In this document: piece after piece, positions 31,650 through 40,828 of the stretch | How the letters are laid out: each line of letters starts with the position of its first letter | Position numbering within the stretch: position 1 is the first letter of the stretch | Source: Bacteroidales bacterium | GTDB taxonomy: Bacteria; Bacteroidota; Bacteroidia; Bacteroidales; UBA4417 | DNA length: 64,000 nt | Direction: 5' to 3' | Assembly (NCBI GenBank): GCA_030654075.1 | Contig: JAURYB010000056.1 | Coordinates: 121,951 to 185,950 of the forward strand | Program-made: the position numbers and the translations under genes | The notes under the pieces: model-generated | The model's input: only the letters and a program-made list of their open reading frames with translations | Told to the model about the DNA's origin: nothing | The model's database searches: none

Positions 31650-33230
31650 TTATTTGGTTTTATCATCAGAAGCACTAAATCGCTCAAGCATGGTCAAACT
31701 GCTGACCATGCAATTGTTCCAGAATTCTTCGAATCCCGGAACCCAGAATGTGGGGATCATCCCATTATCGGCTTGCGCATTAACCAGGCTATTCGCTAAT
31801 GCCAATGCTTTTTCACGATAAATTGCCTGGTTCGTTTTTTCATATGCCAGGAAGAACGTATTTATCATCTGATCGGCACTTGCATCTATAGGAACATAAC
31901 ACATATATTGTTCAAGAACAGCTGGAGTATGCCATCTTTGCGATGAATTTCCCCAGTTATCGTAAATACCTGGATTATCCCAAACCACAAACTGGTCCTC
32001 ACAAAATGCAATCAATTCCCGGGCTAACGAAATGTACGCAGTATCCTTTTCGCTCTTCTTCAGCAGGTATTGAGCAAACCAGGAAGCTTCGTATTTAGTA
32101 AGGTTTTGATAGGGTTTATGAGCGGCTACATCTTCAAACTGCCCGGTCCAGTTATAGGTTTTCATCGGGTTATCCCAAATCCAGTCCATAGCCGAATCTA
32201 TAACTTTAACGTAACCGGTATAATGATACTGTTCCGCCAGAATTGTGAGAAAGTTCACAATTTTCATCGGCACACATAATTCCGGTGAGGCTGGCAAGCC
32301 CGTTTCCTTATAAATCCGGATAAACCATGTACCGGAAGGCAGCTGTGTTTTTATATAAGTTTCCGCAATTCCTACGGCCGCATCGAGGTATTTTTTATTG
32401 CCGGTCCGGTCGTAAAGTTCCAGGAAAGTTGTTCCGGTAGAAGCCGGTTCGGTCATAATCACTTCGCCCTTGTAATTTCCGGCAAACATATCTGTACCTT
32501 CATACACTTTCGGGAAAAACGCCAGCGGACTTCCAGTCGGTTCCGCATTCGCTATAATATAATCAGCAGCTTTAAGGGCAATTGCCAGGGCTGTATCATT
32601 TTTTGGAAAGCACTTGTCGTACAATAACATGGCATTAATAACACTTCCTACTTCCAAAGCTGAATAGCAGTAGAGCTTGTGTGCCTCATGATCGGGCTTA
32701 CCAGTTTTGAGCCAGTTTTGTATATGAAGCTGATTATAAATAAAATGAAGACCTTTATCGAAAGCTTCATTATACGAATACTTTGCTTCAGGATAAGGCG
32801 GATAAAATGAAGCAGTTTTGGTAAATAGTCTGCTGCCGGCTAAAATAATATCCTTTTCATCCTCGCTGACGGCTTCCACTTTCAGGTAAACTTCTCCATT
32901 GGGGAGTTTGTTCCAAATTGGGGAGAGTGCTTCGTAAGGTGAATTTGCGGTAAAAGTGTAATATTGATTATCAGTGAATGAAAAAGCTGAATACCTGTAA
33001 TACTTTGGCGAAGGGATAATCCAGCTGGTTTTATCATTCTGAAACGATGGAGCATATTTAAACATAATTGCTTTTTCATTCCAGAAAGGTTGTTCCCCTA
33101 TAATTCCTGGGCGAACAGGAATCAAACATTCAGCCTTGCTTTGAGAGCAAATCTGCTTAAAATACGCGCTTTCCTGAGCGAAAAGCGAAAGTGAAAGAAT
33201 GGCGAATAAGAATGAGACAAAGATTTTCAT
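31650..33230 (-). CDS. Secreted alpha/alpha-barrel (six-hairpin glycosidase-like) protein
   Basis: A 526-residue protein with a signal peptide (MKIFVSFLFAILSLSLFAQE). A beta-rich N-terminal part (about 25-140) is followed by repeated helical hairpins with YNEAFDKGLHFIYNQLH, SALEVGSVINAMLLYDK, GTTFLELYDRTGNKKYLDAAVGIAETYI and YHYTGYVKVIDSAMDWIWD. This layout is that of six-hairpin glycosidase-like or cellobiose-epimerase-like proteins. I cannot assign a glycoside hydrolase family or substrate. The conserved-looking acidic and aromatic residues (ELYDR, NWGNSSQRWH) may line the active site. No SusC/D or other carbohydrate genes are adjacent. Confidence 0.6.
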   Translation of the reverse strand: MKIFVSFLFAILSLSLFAQESAYFKQICSQSKAECLIPVRPGIIGEQPFWNEKAIMFKYAPSFQNDKTSWIIPSPKYYRYSAFSFTDNQYYTFTANSPYEALSPIWNKLPNGEVYLKVEAVSEDEKDIILAGSRLFTKTASFYPPYPEAKYSYNEAFDKGLHFIYNQLHIQNWLKTGKPDHEAHKLYCYSALEVGSVINAMLLYDKCFPKNDTALAIALKAADYIIANAEPTGSPLAFFPKVYEGTDMFAGNYKGEVIMTEPASTGTTFLELYDRTGNKKYLDAAVGIAETYIKTQLPSGTWFIRIYKETGLPASPELCVPMKIVNFLTILAEQYHYTGYVKVIDSAMDWIWDNPMKTYNWTGQFEDVAAHKPYQNLTKYEASWFAQYLLKKSEKDTAYISLARELIAFCEDQFVVWDNPGIYDNWGNSSQRWHTPAVLEQYMCYVPIDASADQMINTFFLAYEKTNQAIYREKALALANSLVNAQADNGMIPTFWVPGFEEFWNNCMVSSLTMLERFSASDDKTK

Positions 33231-33353
33231 AAAGTAATTTTTGAAACAGTGAGATTAAAACCTTTGATGGTGATAGCTGCAAGTATTAATGATTCTTTGT
33301 CCTGATGGTGTTATAATTTCGGGTCGATCAACTGGCGAAAAACCATGTACTAT

Positions 33354-35075
33354 TTACAGATCCGGTACGAATTTGAGAATATCGGAATAAGCTTTTACCA
33401 CTGAAGTTTCCTTTGCCTCAATCACCAACGGATCCTGAAATTTCCAGTTGTCAATAACCAGATCGAGGAAACTTTTCCTGACGGTCAGGATTAATGGCAT
33501 ATTGCTATTAATAATCAGTTCGTTCAAACTGGATGCCCAACCCTGACCCTGAAGTTCCCACGCTCCTATTTCGTCAATCAATACGATTTGGGAATCCCGG
33601 TTTTTTTCGACTGAGAGTGCGTTTACACCAAAATCAATAGCCTCGGGAATAAAAAAAAACTTCCCAACACGAGGCATTCCCTCAATTTCTTTGGTCTGCG
33701 AAAGCAGCATGATGCTACCCGAAGATACACCAAGAATGTTATAGCCGGTTTTATTCCCCTGTTCATAAATAGCAGCTGCCAGTATTCCCCCGGTTTTAAT
33801 TCCCGATTCCTTTAATCGTAAAGAAATTGCGGAAATCAATGTTGTTTTTCCACTGCCGATTTCGCCGGTTATGATTATAACATTGCTTTTTTTCTTCATG
33901 GTAAGAGCCACTTTTTCGAGCCAGAATTCCGATTGAGCCACAATCTGCCGCATGACAGTCACCGGTTTCTTAAAAATGTCAGACAGCGAGGGTAAATTAG
34001 CGATTACAAACGGAAGCGTTTCAAATGCAATTTCGAGTGCCAGCGGCAGCTGCCTGAATGAAGTGCGGATAAAGAAATTGCGGATCACCGGATTACTGAG
34101 TTCTTTACCAACTACCGAAAAACCAACAATCATGATGGCTGCACGAAAATTCATCTGCAGCCCGATTAACATTCCATCAGCCAGAGTAAGTCCATCCGAT
34201 TGAAAACTTGCAAACAGAAAGCTGGAAAGCATGGTGATCACAACAAAGAAGATCCAGAATTTTGGTTTCATTAAAGGCCTTAGCGCTGATTTATAACGGA
34301 CAGCCCAAATAGCTATGAGCATTGTCCCTACTGAAAACCACCACAAAATACCTGTAAGATTCATCAGCAAAAGCACCGAAATCATACCAAGGAAATTAAA
34401 TGCAAGCCACCAAAGCGATGGTCTGGCGGAGGACGAATTGCTCTTTGATTTTAGCTCAGCCATACGGCTTTTATCCGAACTAAGCATAGGTATGGACTTC
34501 CCCGAGGCCGTTTTACCAATATAAATTCCTATTCCAGCCGATACGATTCCAAAAAACAAATAGAAAATCCACAAAACGATTATAGGCATCCAAACCGTAT
34601 TAAAATGCATATGGAGCTGTTTTTCAGCAAATTTCACCATCGAAGCATATAAGTCAACGATATTGAAACCGTAGAAAATAAGATAGTTCGCAATCTTCTG
34701 CATGAAATTCCACGACATGGCAAGCAAACTACCCAACATGAAGCCAACCATGTTTCTGCCGATGCTACGAACCGCAATCTCCAGCAGCAACGCTTCGGAC
34801 ATGATGGCAATCATAGGTCCAAAAATAACGGCACTGGGCGAAACCGATTTCATAAGGGCACATATCAGACCTGAACGCCAGATCAACCCTTTGTCTTTCC
34901 ATTGAAAACTAACAGATACAAGAAGAATTATGCCGATTGAAGTTAAGAAAATACTACTGAAAGGCACACGCAGATTGTGAAGAAAACTACCCAGCACAAT
35001 TTCGGACGAAGCCCACAGGCAGCCCAAAACAGCGGCTTTAAGCCAGGTAATACTAAGCTGCCGGTCAGGATTCAT
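33354..35075 (-). CDS. Multi-helix membrane protein fused to a THEP1-type NTPase
   Basis: A 573-residue fusion. Residues 1-190 hold about six hydrophobic helices, a charged linker (200-218) follows, then residues 220-390 hold further helices ending in a cytosolic helical segment (RTSFRQLPLALEIAFETLP) reminiscent of the coupling helices of ECF-transporter T components. From residue 398 comes a P-loop NTPase of the THEP1/NTPase_1 family: VIIITGEIGSGKTTLISA, then GILAAAIYE, IVLIDEIGAWELQGQGW (Walker B) and LILTVRKSF. So substrate-binding-like, T-like and nucleotide-hydrolysing parts appear on one chain. The ECF analogy is inference. It overlaps the DUF364 gene by 11 bp. Confidence 0.7.
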   Translation of the reverse strand: MNPDRQLSITWLKAAVLGCLWASSEIVLGSFLHNLRVPFSSIFLTSIGIILLVSVSFQWKDKGLIWRSGLICALMKSVSPSAVIFGPMIAIMSEALLLEIAVRSIGRNMVGFMLGSLLAMSWNFMQKIANYLIFYGFNIVDLYASMVKFAEKQLHMHFNTVWMPIIVLWIFYLFFGIVSAGIGIYIGKTASGKSIPMLSSDKSRMAELKSKSNSSSARPSLWWLAFNFLGMISVLLLMNLTGILWWFSVGTMLIAIWAVRYKSALRPLMKPKFWIFFVVITMLSSFLFASFQSDGLTLADGMLIGLQMNFRAAIMIVGFSVVGKELSNPVIRNFFIRTSFRQLPLALEIAFETLPFVIANLPSLSDIFKKPVTVMRQIVAQSEFWLEKVALTMKKKSNVIIITGEIGSGKTTLISAISLRLKESGIKTGGILAAAIYEQGNKTGYNILGVSSGSIMLLSQTKEIEGMPRVGKFFFIPEAIDFGVNALSVEKNRDSQIVLIDEIGAWELQGQGWASSLNELIINSNMPLILTVRKSFLDLVIDNWKFQDPLVIEAKETSVVKAYSDILKFVPDL

Positions 35076-35874
35076 TTACAATGCATATTTTGGTTGCGCA
35101 ATAATTGAATAAATGAAACCCTGCAGCGCCTTCGGCAACAAGTTCCAGCATTTTAGCACTATCGGTAATGCGGGTTGCTCCTATTATATAAACTCCACGG
35201 GCGAAAAGCACATCAGGAAGCAGGCCGCTTGTAGGACCAACAAGTATCACTTTTGTTTCAGCCGGAATGAATTCTAAAAGGTTATCCAACGTATGATTTG
35301 CAAGCGAAGCACCCGTAATAATTATAATATCAGATTTCACTATTACATCTTGCGCAAGATCTGGAGGGACATAGTATTGCCGGTACTCTTCGGGAATAGC
35401 ATTTTCGTTTAATTCGATAATTTTCAGATCAGAATTGCTCTCTGCTATTTTTTTGATGTACGACAAAAATGCGCCTATAACACACACTTGTTTCTTCTGC
35501 GATAAATCAATCAACTCCATCGGATCCAGGTTTTCTATAATCCTGTACGTTGAATCTTCCATCAATTCCGCCGAAAGAGCATTCATTACAGCAAGTTGCA
35601 ATGTTTTAATAAAACATGTTGGCTCGGAAAGCTCAAATAAGTCAGCGACTTTTTGTCCTTTGAAATTTCCGGGTGTAAAATCTCCGAATCCCCTGTTACG
35701 GCTATGAGTACAGTTATCTGACGAGTTCAGATCATTGGATGCCAGGCCGCTGTATCCGGAGGATAATTTTACGGCAGTGAGGTAAACGCCTGCAACAAGT
35801 TTTTCGATGGTAACAGTATTTAGCCGTTGGCCATATTTTGCATGTATTACTTCATACGTTTCTTCTATTATCAT
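35065..35874 (-). CDS. DUF4213/DUF364 putative metal-chelate-binding protein
   Basis: 269 residues from the ATG at 35874 (a TTG four codons upstream is less likely). The N-terminal DUF4213 part (residues 1-90) has LVAGVYLTAVKLSSGYSGLA. The C-terminal DUF364 part is Rossmann-like: KQVCVIGAFLSYIKKI, VKSDIIIITGASLANHTLDNLLEF, KVILVGPTSGLLPDVLFARGV and AEGAAGFHLFNYC. DUF364 proteins are annotated as putative heavy-metal chelation proteins. Its 11-bp overlap with the membrane-THEP1 fusion suggests the two act together, perhaps in transport or processing of a metal chelate (inference). Confidence 0.78.
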   Translation of the reverse strand: MIIEETYEVIHAKYGQRLNTVTIEKLVAGVYLTAVKLSSGYSGLASNDLNSSDNCTHSRNRGFGDFTPGNFKGQKVADLFELSEPTCFIKTLQLAVMNALSAELMEDSTYRIIENLDPMELIDLSQKKQVCVIGAFLSYIKKIAESNSDLKIIELNENAIPEEYRQYYVPPDLAQDVIVKSDIIIITGASLANHTLDNLLEFIPAETKVILVGPTSGLLPDVLFARGVYIIGATRITDSAKMLELVAEGAAGFHLFNYCATKICIVNES

Positions 35875-36125
35875 ATGCACAATCAAAAGTGGAGATTTGG
35901 AATATAAATTCAGTTTTAAAGGAAGGCAAATCCGATGTTTTTTTGGATAAAACAGATTGATTTACTTTGAATATTTAGCCCAATATCAGTGTATTTACTT
36001 AGAATCAAGATAGTTATGGAATGTTATAGCTTCAACTTCCCATACCTGAAAGTGTCCTGCCATCTCAGAAAATCATCGCAAAATTGCAATTTCAAAGGTA
36101 AATCAATATTACCGATTAGCTGAAA

Positions 36126-36157
36126 TAAAAAAACCGCCCCATTAAGAGCGGTTTTTC
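36126..36157 (-). terminator. Terminator of the rhodanese gene
   Basis: AAAAACCGC (36128-36136) and GCGGTTTTT (36148-36156) form a stem with flanking A/T runs. It lies 17 bp beyond the stop codon of the minus-strand sulfurtransferase gene. Confidence 0.8.
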
Positions 36158-36173
36158 AGAATAAACACAAATT

Positions 36174-37052
36174 CTAGTGATGGTCGCTAACAAGTTTTTC
36201 AGTGCAGTAAATATTATCAGGTTTGGCAGCCCATTCGGCATAAGCACCGGCATATAATTTAACATTGCTCAGTCCTGCAATTTCTTTAAAAGCAATGTAT
36301 AAGACGGCTGCTTTAATACCAGTCTGACAATACACAATTACTTCTTTCTCAGGCGAAACTCCAAACTGAGTAGCAACAGCCAGTATTTCCTCTTTTGATT
36401 TATAGGCACCTGTTGCAGTTAACACTTCCTTATAATTCATAAAAACTGCTCCAGGCAAGTGGCCTTTGCTCTTTTTTGCCTGGTCCATTCCTTCGTATTC
36501 GTCCTTCTCCCGGGCATCAAGCAAAAGTTCAGTAGGATTGTCGATAAGTGATTTTAATGTCGCCATATCGATATTCATATCTGTATTTACTGTTGGAGTA
36601 AATGTTGTAGCTTTCAGTGTTACAGGTGTCGCTGTCATTGGTATACGAGCAGCTTCCATTTGTCCAGCTTCTTTATGAAGCAGAATAACATCAGTTGCAC
36701 CGAGGTATTTTAGCACCCACCATACTCGGCTGTTGTATTTCTGAGAACCATCGTCGTATAAAATTATTTTTGCAGTGTTGCTCACCCCCTTTTTACCGAA
36801 AATGGCAGCTAAATCAGCCGGTTCCAGAAATTGCCCTTCTATAGCTCCGGTTTTATAAAGGCTTTTATGCGGAATATTGATGGCGCCCTGGATATGTTGT
36901 TTTGCGTATACATCCGAAGCCTGTACATCAATTACAATCATCGACTTGTTTGATTTAAGTTCAGCACCAAAATCCTTTGCTGTAATGGAAACCTGTGCCT
37001 GCAGACTGAAAGCAGCAAAAATACTAACCAGTCCTACTATTAATTTTTTCAT
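36174..37052 (-). CDS. Exported two-domain rhodanese (thiosulfate sulfurtransferase)
   Basis: A 292-residue protein with a signal peptide (MKKLIVGLVSIFAAFSLQAQ). Two rhodanese domains: an inactive N-terminal one (25-140; Asp101 where Cys would be) and an active C-terminal one (160-290) with Cys242 in the loop YCQTGIKAAV. HLPGAVFMNYKEV and LLDAREKDEYEGM are standard rhodanese segments. It moves sulfane sulfur from thiosulfate or 3-mercaptopyruvate to a thiophilic acceptor, here in the periplasm. With the porin and the rhodanese lipoprotein next to it this is an envelope sulfur module. Confidence 0.88.
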   Translation of the reverse strand: MKKLIVGLVSIFAAFSLQAQVSITAKDFGAELKSNKSMIVIDVQASDVYAKQHIQGAINIPHKSLYKTGAIEGQFLEPADLAAIFGKKGVSNTAKIILYDDGSQKYNSRVWWVLKYLGATDVILLHKEAGQMEAARIPMTATPVTLKATTFTPTVNTDMNIDMATLKSLIDNPTELLLDAREKDEYEGMDQAKKSKGHLPGAVFMNYKEVLTATGAYKSKEEILAVATQFGVSPEKEVIVYCQTGIKAAVLYIAFKEIAGLSNVKLYAGAYAEWAAKPDNIYCTEKLVSDHH

Positions 37053-37104
37053 GATTTTTTCCTGTTAAATTATTTTTGAATTCTGAATCACTGCGAACAT
37101 TACC

Positions 37105-38232
37105 CTAATTTAGCTTAACCTGAATTTGCATCAGGAACATATCATTCGGAGTTTCATTGTAGTTTACAATATCAGTTGACGAACTGCTTTCGATATTAGA
37201 CAGATAGTTCAGCTGAAAACGGACCCAATCGTTTGGATAATAATTCAGTCCGAAAGTCATAGTCGAGGTGCGGTATGCGCTATGGTCGAAATCTTCTTTA
37301 TCCATATCCGGATCATAGCTTTCATATTTTACAAGCGGCATCAGTTTCCATTTGGTGTTGTACATCAACTGGGCAAAATAACCGTTACTTTTAAAGTCTC
37401 CTGCTACCAGTTCCGGAGTTGCGCCACAACCTCCGCCAATAAGTTTGGAACCTTTATCTCCGCCATATATATATTCAGCTTGCAGTATAAAATTGTATTT
37501 CTTTAACGTCAGATCGCTACCGTAGCGCATACGTTCATCCATATTTGTAATGGTTGGATCTGCATTTTTCTGTTTCCCGAACAGATAACTTCCGCCGATG
37601 CTGATCCAGTCGTAAGGAGAAATTACCAGACGGCCGATAAAGTCTTTGGCCTGATCCGTATCATACACATTTTTGCCGGTTCCGTTGGTAATGGATAAAG
37701 TGTATGAAAAAACATTTTCCTTTTCCAGACCGAAAAATTTCTTTGACCCTGTACTTCCACTAATCATAATTCCCAGGTCGCGGTCGGGCGAAGTAAGCTC
37801 ATTCACTACTTTAGATCGGTTAATGGTATATAAATCCTGGCATCCGGTTGAACCTAATTCAAGTCCGAATGGTTTTTTGAACTGTCCCATCGATACTTTA
37901 AACCAGGGTTTAAATCGGTTGTAGGTTACAAAAGCATCAAGCAGGTAAGGGCCATTCTGGAACGAGCTGAATTCGGCCATTACATAATACGAGAAATCGT
38001 AAGGGATATTCCCTGTAACGCCCAAACGAGCCCGGCGGAAATAGAAACCCATATCATTTTTTGAGCTGCCATCAGCATTTTCGCCGTTGTAAGCCATTTT
38101 AAATTCAGGCTGAATATAGCCAATTACAGAAACTCCGCTAGTTGATGATGCCGGCTCCATACATCCTTGTGCATTTGAACGGGCAAATACAAACAAGGTG
38201 AGTATAATAAGTATTGAAAGAGTTTTTTTCAT
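37105..38232 (-). CDS. Phosphate-selective porin O/P-like outer-membrane porin
   Basis: A 375-residue protein with a signal peptide (1-21). GYIQPEFKMAYNGEN, FYFRRARLGVTGNIPYDFSYYVMAEFSS, VSMGQFKKPFGLELGST and a C-terminal aromatic strand (VRFQLNYLSNIES...FLMQIQVKLN) define the OprO/OprP-like porin family. It should let small anions cross the outer membrane. Set between two rhodanese genes on the same strand, it may admit sulfur oxyanions such as thiosulfate (inference). Confidence 0.88.
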   Translation of the reverse strand: MKKTLSILIILTLFVFARSNAQGCMEPASSTSGVSVIGYIQPEFKMAYNGENADGSSKNDMGFYFRRARLGVTGNIPYDFSYYVMAEFSSFQNGPYLLDAFVTYNRFKPWFKVSMGQFKKPFGLELGSTGCQDLYTINRSKVVNELTSPDRDLGIMISGSTGSKKFFGLEKENVFSYTLSITNGTGKNVYDTDQAKDFIGRLVISPYDWISIGGSYLFGKQKNADPTITNMDERMRYGSDLTLKKYNFILQAEYIYGGDKGSKLIGGGCGATPELVAGDFKSNGYFAQLMYNTKWKLMPLVKYESYDPDMDKEDFDHSAYRTSTMTFGLNYYPNDWVRFQLNYLSNIESSSSTDIVNYNETPNDMFLMQIQVKLN

Positions 38233-38246
38233 TCTACAGGTTTTAT

Positions 38247-38280
38247 AAAAGGGGAAGAATCCACAGATTCCTCCCCTTTA
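38247..38280 (-). terminator. Intergenic hairpin between rhodanese lipoprotein and porin genes
   Basis: AAAGGGGAAGAATC (38248-38261) pairs with GATTCCTCCCCTTT (38266-38279), with one mismatch. It can end or attenuate transcription coming from the rhodanese lipoprotein gene before the porin gene. Confidence 0.65.
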
Positions 38281-38301
38281 TGTATTAATACAAGTAAATT
38301 A

Positions 38302-39321
38302 TTAGTTAGTTGCAACTGCCCAGTTTTTAGCCCCAGGATATGTAGCTTTATAAGCAGTTTTGAGTGGTGTGTATACCATCCGGTTAGCGCCAAAACCAAT
38401 ACCTTTGGTTTTATAGCCTAAAACATTAAGCCAGAAGGTTGCAATACTCGATGTTTGACCTGTATAGCAATATACCAGTTCTTCTTTCGAAGGATCGAAT
38501 GCTTTAACCAGGTCGCCGGCAAGTGCGATGGTTGGAACATTATAAGCACCTGAGAAATGGCCAAAATTCAAATAGTCGGCGCTCACCCAATAATTAACAA
38601 TCTGGTAGGTAGCAGGACTTGCCAGCACTGCAGCTCCGTCAGCTGTTGAAAAACCTGCATCCAATACAGCCTGTACACGTTCTTGCAATATTGCTGCACC
38701 ATCCGTAGACGTTGATGTCCAGACAGGCTCATCAAAAGATCCGGTAGCAGGAGCAGCTGTTTTTACCCAATTGGCAGGATTTGTTTCTGCAAGGTTTCCA
38801 TTTGCTGCAACTTCAATTCCTGAGTTGGCTACCCAAAGGCCTTTATGTGTTGCATTCCAGCCAGCCATACCCCATTTTAAAACTACGGCATTTTTCCAGC
38901 CCAATAAGCGTAATGCCATTACAGCCTGCCCGGCGGTCTGACCTGTTACGCAAACAACAAGGATTTTAGCATCCTTTGCAACTGCAGCATTTGTAACGGT
39001 AGAAATAATGTCTTTTAAAACAATGTTCGTAGCATTCTTGATATGGCCTGCTGCAAAATCAGATGCTGAACGGATATCGTAAATGGTATAACCAGGAATG
39101 GTTCCAGTAATTGAATCGACGCAACCACCAACCTGGTTAGTTGACTTTGGATCAACAATCCAATTTACTGCCAAGGCAGGCAGATCGAGATTGTTGGTTA
39201 CCATATAAGATTTTAATGTAGTATACGCATTTACCACATCAGGTTCGTCTTCTTTGCAGGAAGTAAGAAAGAGTAAAGGCACAAAAGCCAGTAAAATTGC
39301 AAGGTTAATGAGCTTTTTCAT
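38302..39321 (-). CDS. Rhodanese-domain lipoprotein with two active-site Cys
   Basis: A 339-residue lipoprotein (lipobox LFLTSC, Cys22). Two rhodanese domains: the first (about 75-165, YDIRSASDFAAGHIKNA) has Cys124 in VVCVTGQTAGQA, the second (about 230-325) has Cys285 in VYCYTGQTSSIA. Both loops read C-x-TGQT, so unlike most tandem rhodaneses both look active. It probably binds sulfane sulfur on the periplasmic face of a membrane. It is the first gene of the sulfur module; a good promoter lies at 39398-39430 and a Crp-family gene is divergent. Confidence 0.85.
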   Translation of the reverse strand: MKKLINLAILLAFVPLLFLTSCKEDEPDVVNAYTTLKSYMVTNNLDLPALAVNWIVDPKSTNQVGGCVDSITGTIPGYTIYDIRSASDFAAGHIKNATNIVLKDIISTVTNAAVAKDAKILVVCVTGQTAGQAVMALRLLGWKNAVVLKWGMAGWNATHKGLWVANSGIEVAANGNLAETNPANWVKTAAPATGSFDEPVWTSTSTDGAAILQERVQAVLDAGFSTADGAAVLASPATYQIVNYWVSADYLNFGHFSGAYNVPTIALAGDLVKAFDPSKEELVYCYTGQTSSIATFWLNVLGYKTKGIGFGANRMVYTPLKTAYKATYPGAKNWAVATN

Positions 39322-39397
39322 ACAATAGGTTTGATTTTTGGGGTTAGTGATTTTGCTATGAGTTGATTGATTGAATTTGGTGTTGTTAATTGATTCA

Positions 39398-39430
39398 CAA
39401 AACTATACTCTATCGGTACTCTTCAACAAA
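39398..39430 (-). promoter_or_regulatory. Bacteroidota-type promoter of the rhodanese/porin module
   Basis: On the minus strand TAGTTTTG (plus 39398-39405) matches TAnnTTTG, with TTTGTTG about 18-20 bp upstream as the -33 element. It points at the rhodanese lipoprotein gene starting at 39321. Confidence 0.65.
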
Positions 39431-39546
39431 GTAAAAACGGTGAATGCAATTGCAAAAAAGATGCGCTTCGTCAAGAAAAACATGACGAGAATCATACTAA
39501 TTCAAATTCTTTAGTGTACTTTTATCGACAATTTAAAAGAAAAAAT

Positions 39547-40239
39547 ATGCCATTATCAGGCCCTGATACCTGTGTTTCGTTCTTGTATGAGCTTTCATGC
39601 TTTGATTTGCTGACTCCTCAAGAAAAGGAATTAGTTGATACACAGTCAGTACTAGTTAATTACAAAAAAGGCGAGATGGTATGCAAACAAGGATCATTTG
39701 CATCGCACATCATGTACCTGGAAAAAGGGCTTGTGAAGATTTACCTTGAAGGAAATCCAAAAGATCTGATTCTAACCATTACTCCTCAAAAAAACCTGAT
39801 GGGTTTGCAGGCGCTCTTCGAGGGAAATAATACTTTCTTATACAGCATCAGCACTTATACCGATTCAGCTGTGCGACTGATTGATATTCAAATATTTAAA
39901 CAATTGTTAAAGCAAAATCCACTCTTTGCATACCGTATTATTAATATATTAAATGAAAGCACATCCCAGTCGTATGGTCGATTTTTCAGCCTGACTCACA
40001 AACAGTTGCATGGCCGCCTGGCAGATATCTTGCTTTGCCTCTCGCGAAAAATATTTAAATCAGAATCGTTCGATTTACCTTTGACGCGCAGTGATTTAAG
40101 CGATCTTACCAGCATGTCGACCGAAAGTGTGATCCGTATTATGAAAGATTTTAAAGATGATGGAATTATTGATATCAATAACAAATCCATCACGCTACTC
40201 GATCTGCCAAGGCTTGAAAGTATAAGCGCCAAAGGCTAG
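39547..40239 (+). CDS. Crp/Fnr-family transcriptional regulator
   Basis: 230 residues from the ATG at 39547; an upstream in-frame codon would add 11 unsupported residues. The cyclic-nucleotide-binding-like beta roll spans about 20-130 and the winged HTH about 170-220 (LPLTRSDLSDLTSMSTESVIRIMKDF). Cys9 and Cys18 are the only N-terminal Cys, so an FNR-type cluster is unlikely. SLTHKQLHGRLADILL is the dimer-helix signature. Divergent from the rhodanese/porin genes, it is their probable regulator. Upstream, CGTCA and TGACG (about 39468-39487) form a small inverted repeat. Confidence 0.88.
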   Translation: MPLSGPDTCVSFLYELSCFDLLTPQEKELVDTQSVLVNYKKGEMVCKQGSFASHIMYLEKGLVKIYLEGNPKDLILTITPQKNLMGLQALFEGNNTFLYSISTYTDSAVRLIDIQIFKQLLKQNPLFAYRIINILNESTSQSYGRFFSLTHKQLHGRLADILLCLSRKIFKSESFDLPLTRSDLSDLTSMSTESVIRIMKDFKDDGIIDINNKSITLLDLPRLESISAKG

Positions 40240-40276
40240 GCTGTTGCTTGTTTTTTCAGGAAACCAGTCTGATTTT

Positions 40277-40549
40277 TTATCGTTTCGGCCCTATACTTCC
40301 TGTAATATCGCCCAATCCTATCTGGTTGTCGTATAAATCGAGTACATCTGACTCGTCGAGAATTATGACCCGTTCAATTTTGTTATCTGCCTGCCGATAC
40401 CATATTTCGGCATAAAAACCGGCAAGCGTATATAAATGTACATTATAAAACAGGTAAATCCTGCTCAATACGTGCTGGCCTTTTTCGAACAGCAATTCTA
40501 CCTGCCTGAAAATTGTCAGTTTACTGAATTCGTCACTTTTCATTTTCAT
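40277..40549 (-). CDS. Hypothetical 90-residue protein
   Basis: Not recognised. It has no signal peptide or membrane helix and reads as a small alpha/beta protein: KLTIFRQVELLFEKGQHVLSRIYLFYNVHLYTLAGFYAEIWY, then IERVIILDESDVLDLYDNQIGLGDI. The acidic C-terminal half ends SIGPKR. Convergent with the Crp gene (37 bp between stops). The region just upstream holds a possible decayed membrane-helix frame (40556-40730). Confidence 0.6.
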   Translation of the reverse strand: MKMKSDEFSKLTIFRQVELLFEKGQHVLSRIYLFYNVHLYTLAGFYAEIWYRQADNKIERVIILDESDVLDLYDNQIGLGDITGSIGPKR

Positions 40550-40828
40550 TTAAATTTACAGAGATCGAAAACTCATTTGTATCAGCACTACTGTAAAGAA
40601 TAGAAATGCAATAAACATAAGCCATGGTCGTGCTAAATTGCGCCGTCAGCGATGCTTAATTTCGGGATAAACTTCCTGTTTTAACAAAAATACTGCTTTT
40701 ATCCACCATAAACAAGTTTAGACTCAAAATTCTATTTGAGCAACTTACATTCCCCGAAAATCATCAGATTACAAAACAGACCACAATTTTAGTAATTTTA
40801 CGCCTGCTCAAACATTAAAAATCACATT

